A stretch of 64,000 nucleotides of DNA from Bettongia penicillata ogilbyi (lineage: Eukaryota; Chordata; Mammalia; Diprotodontia; Potoroidae), in the NCBI GenBank assembly GCA_023548195.1, contig JAJHZJ010000336.1:496001-560000 (forward strand), in the 5' to 3' direction. This document shows positions 62,941 to 64,000 of the stretch, one piece after another. The position numbers were made by a program, and so were the translations under genes. Within the stretch, counting starts at the first letter, position 1; each line of letters opens with the position of its first letter. The notes beneath the pieces were generated by a model. The model had not been told where the DNA came from. It searched no databases and worked only from the letters and a program-made list of their open reading frames with translations.

Positions 62941-64000
62941 AATGATGCTTATTAATTTCTTAATGTTAAATTTTTTAATGTTAATTTCTTATTTTGAGTT
63001 TCAAATTCTCCATCTCCCTACAGTCTCTCTCCTTCATTCACTGAGAAGGCAGGCAATATGATACCCATTAAACATGTGAAGTCATGTAAAACCTACTCCC
63101 ATATTAGTCATGTTGCAAGAAATGAAAAGAAGGAAGGAAGAGAGAGATAAAGGAAGAAAGAAGAAAAGGAAAGAAAAAAGGAAGAAAGAAAGGATGGAAG
63201 GAAAGAAGGAAGGAAGGAAGGAAGGAAGGAAGGAAGGAAGGAAGGAAGGAAGGAAGGAAGGAAGGAAGGAAGGAAGGGAGGGAGGAAGGGAGGAAGGGAG
63301 GGAAGGAAGGCAGGGAAGGAAGGGAAGGAAGGAGGGAAGGAGGGAGGGAGGAAAAAAAAGGAAGGAAGGAAGGAAGGAAGGAAGGAAGGAAGGAAGGAAG
63401 GAAGGAAGGAAGGAAGGAAGGAAGGAAAGGAAAGTCTTAAAAGAATACTTCCTTCTATTAAAAGTCCATCAGTTCTCCCTCTAGAAGTGGATAGCACCTT
63501 TCTTTTAATAATGAATCCTCTGGAATCGTTGTAGATCATTGTGTTGATTAGAGTATCTGTTAATTTTCCTTACAATACTGCTGTTAACTGTGGACATTTT
63601 CTCCTGATTTTGCTCACTTCACTTTGCATCAGTTCATATAAGTCTCCCCAGGTTTTTCCTGCTCATCATTTCCTATATCACAGTAGTGCTCCATCACAAT
63701 CATATACTACCATCTGTCCATCCTTTAATTGATGGGCATCCCCTCGATTTCCAGTTCTTGGCCACCTAAAAAAAAAAGTTGATTTAAATATTTTTGTACA
63801 CACGATCTTTTCCTTTTTTATTTGATCTCTTTGGGATACAGACTTAATAGTGGTATTCCTAGGTTAAAGGGTATATGAGTTTTATAACCCTTTGGGGATA
63901 GTTCTATATTATTCCTTAGAATGGGTTAAAACAGTCCACAACCACATCGACAATGGTGCATGTATTCTTCCACATCCCCTTTGGCATTTGTTATTTTCCT
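62941..64000 (-). mobile_element. L1 3' part, reverse, continues beyond the window
   Basis: 3' UTR at 62941-63115 ('gaaggcaggcaatatgatac', 'catattagtcatgttgcaag'), then a GGAA tract, then the ORF2 C-terminus (63440-64000). In reverse the frame gives P-F-N-L-G-I-P-L-L-S-L-Y-P-K-E near 63830-63880, which corresponds to P-F-D-P-A-I-P-L-L-G-I-Y-P-K in human L1. ORF2 is broken by frameshifts. The 5' part lies outside the window. Confidence 0.85.
63117..63430. repeat. (GGAA)n microsatellite inside the L1 3' UTR
   Basis: GAAA/GGAA imperfect at the left, a pure GGAA core at about 63203-63275, GGGA/GGAG variants, then a second pure GGAA core at 63360-63427. The 124- and 143-codon frames here are repeat translations. 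Confidence 0.97.

Overview
This looks like a gene-poor piece of a marsupial nuclear genome. I infer this from the repeats. There are many copies of a tRNA-derived SINE whose tail runs through 'aaatgggg(t)cacgaagagt'. There are copies of a second, longer composite SINE ending in 'ggacaaacaa', a dense layer of MIR and L2 debris, and L1 elements with marsupial-style 3' ends. I cannot name the species, and I see no convincing host protein-coding gene, tRNA, rRNA, CRISPR array or bacterial/viral gene. Almost every open reading frame is chance, simple-repeat translation, or transposon-derived.

Layout. 1-9.9 kb: MIR and L2 fragments, one possible LTR, two CA microsatellites, and a weak candidate exon near 5.1 kb. 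9.9-17.4 kb: three substantial L2 copies; the last keeps recognisable endonuclease and reverse-transcriptase signatures, including YADD. 17.6-26.8 kb: SINEs, two repeat-poor blocks rich in TAAT sites (about 18.6-19.8 and 22.7-23.2 kb) that could be conserved regulatory DNA, a GGAA microsatellite, and a 650-bp TCTG/TGTC satellite that appears to have expanded inside a MIR. 26.8-42.9 kb: unique DNA mixed with L2, MIR and hAT-like MITEs.

The centre of interest is 42.97-49.28 kb, a nest of insertions: a MIR-like SINE was split by an L1, and that L1 later received a SINE and an almost pristine second L1 at 44870-47849. The young element has a 14-bp target-site duplication, a (TAAA)n tail, a G-rich 3' UTR, a CpG-rich 5' UTR with three repeated G-rich motifs and a YY1-like start, and an uninterrupted 368-residue ORF1. 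It has no ORF2, so it has the layout of a 'half-L1' (HAL1-type) element that would depend on another L1 for reverse transcriptase.

49.3-64 kb: more SINEs, an L1 3' end, an exact 87-bp four-copy minisatellite that stays in frame (56464-56811), a compound CT/TA/GATA microsatellite inside an L2, and an 860-bp unidentified segment. An L2 at 58.9-60.3 kb carries an L1 tail and a SINE, each with clear target-site duplications. There is also a palindromic hAT-like MITE and an L1 running off the right edge with a GGAA tract inside it.

Boundaries of old repeats are by eye and may be off by tens of bases. Family names are from memory of consensus sequences and need a RepeatMasker run with a marsupial library.
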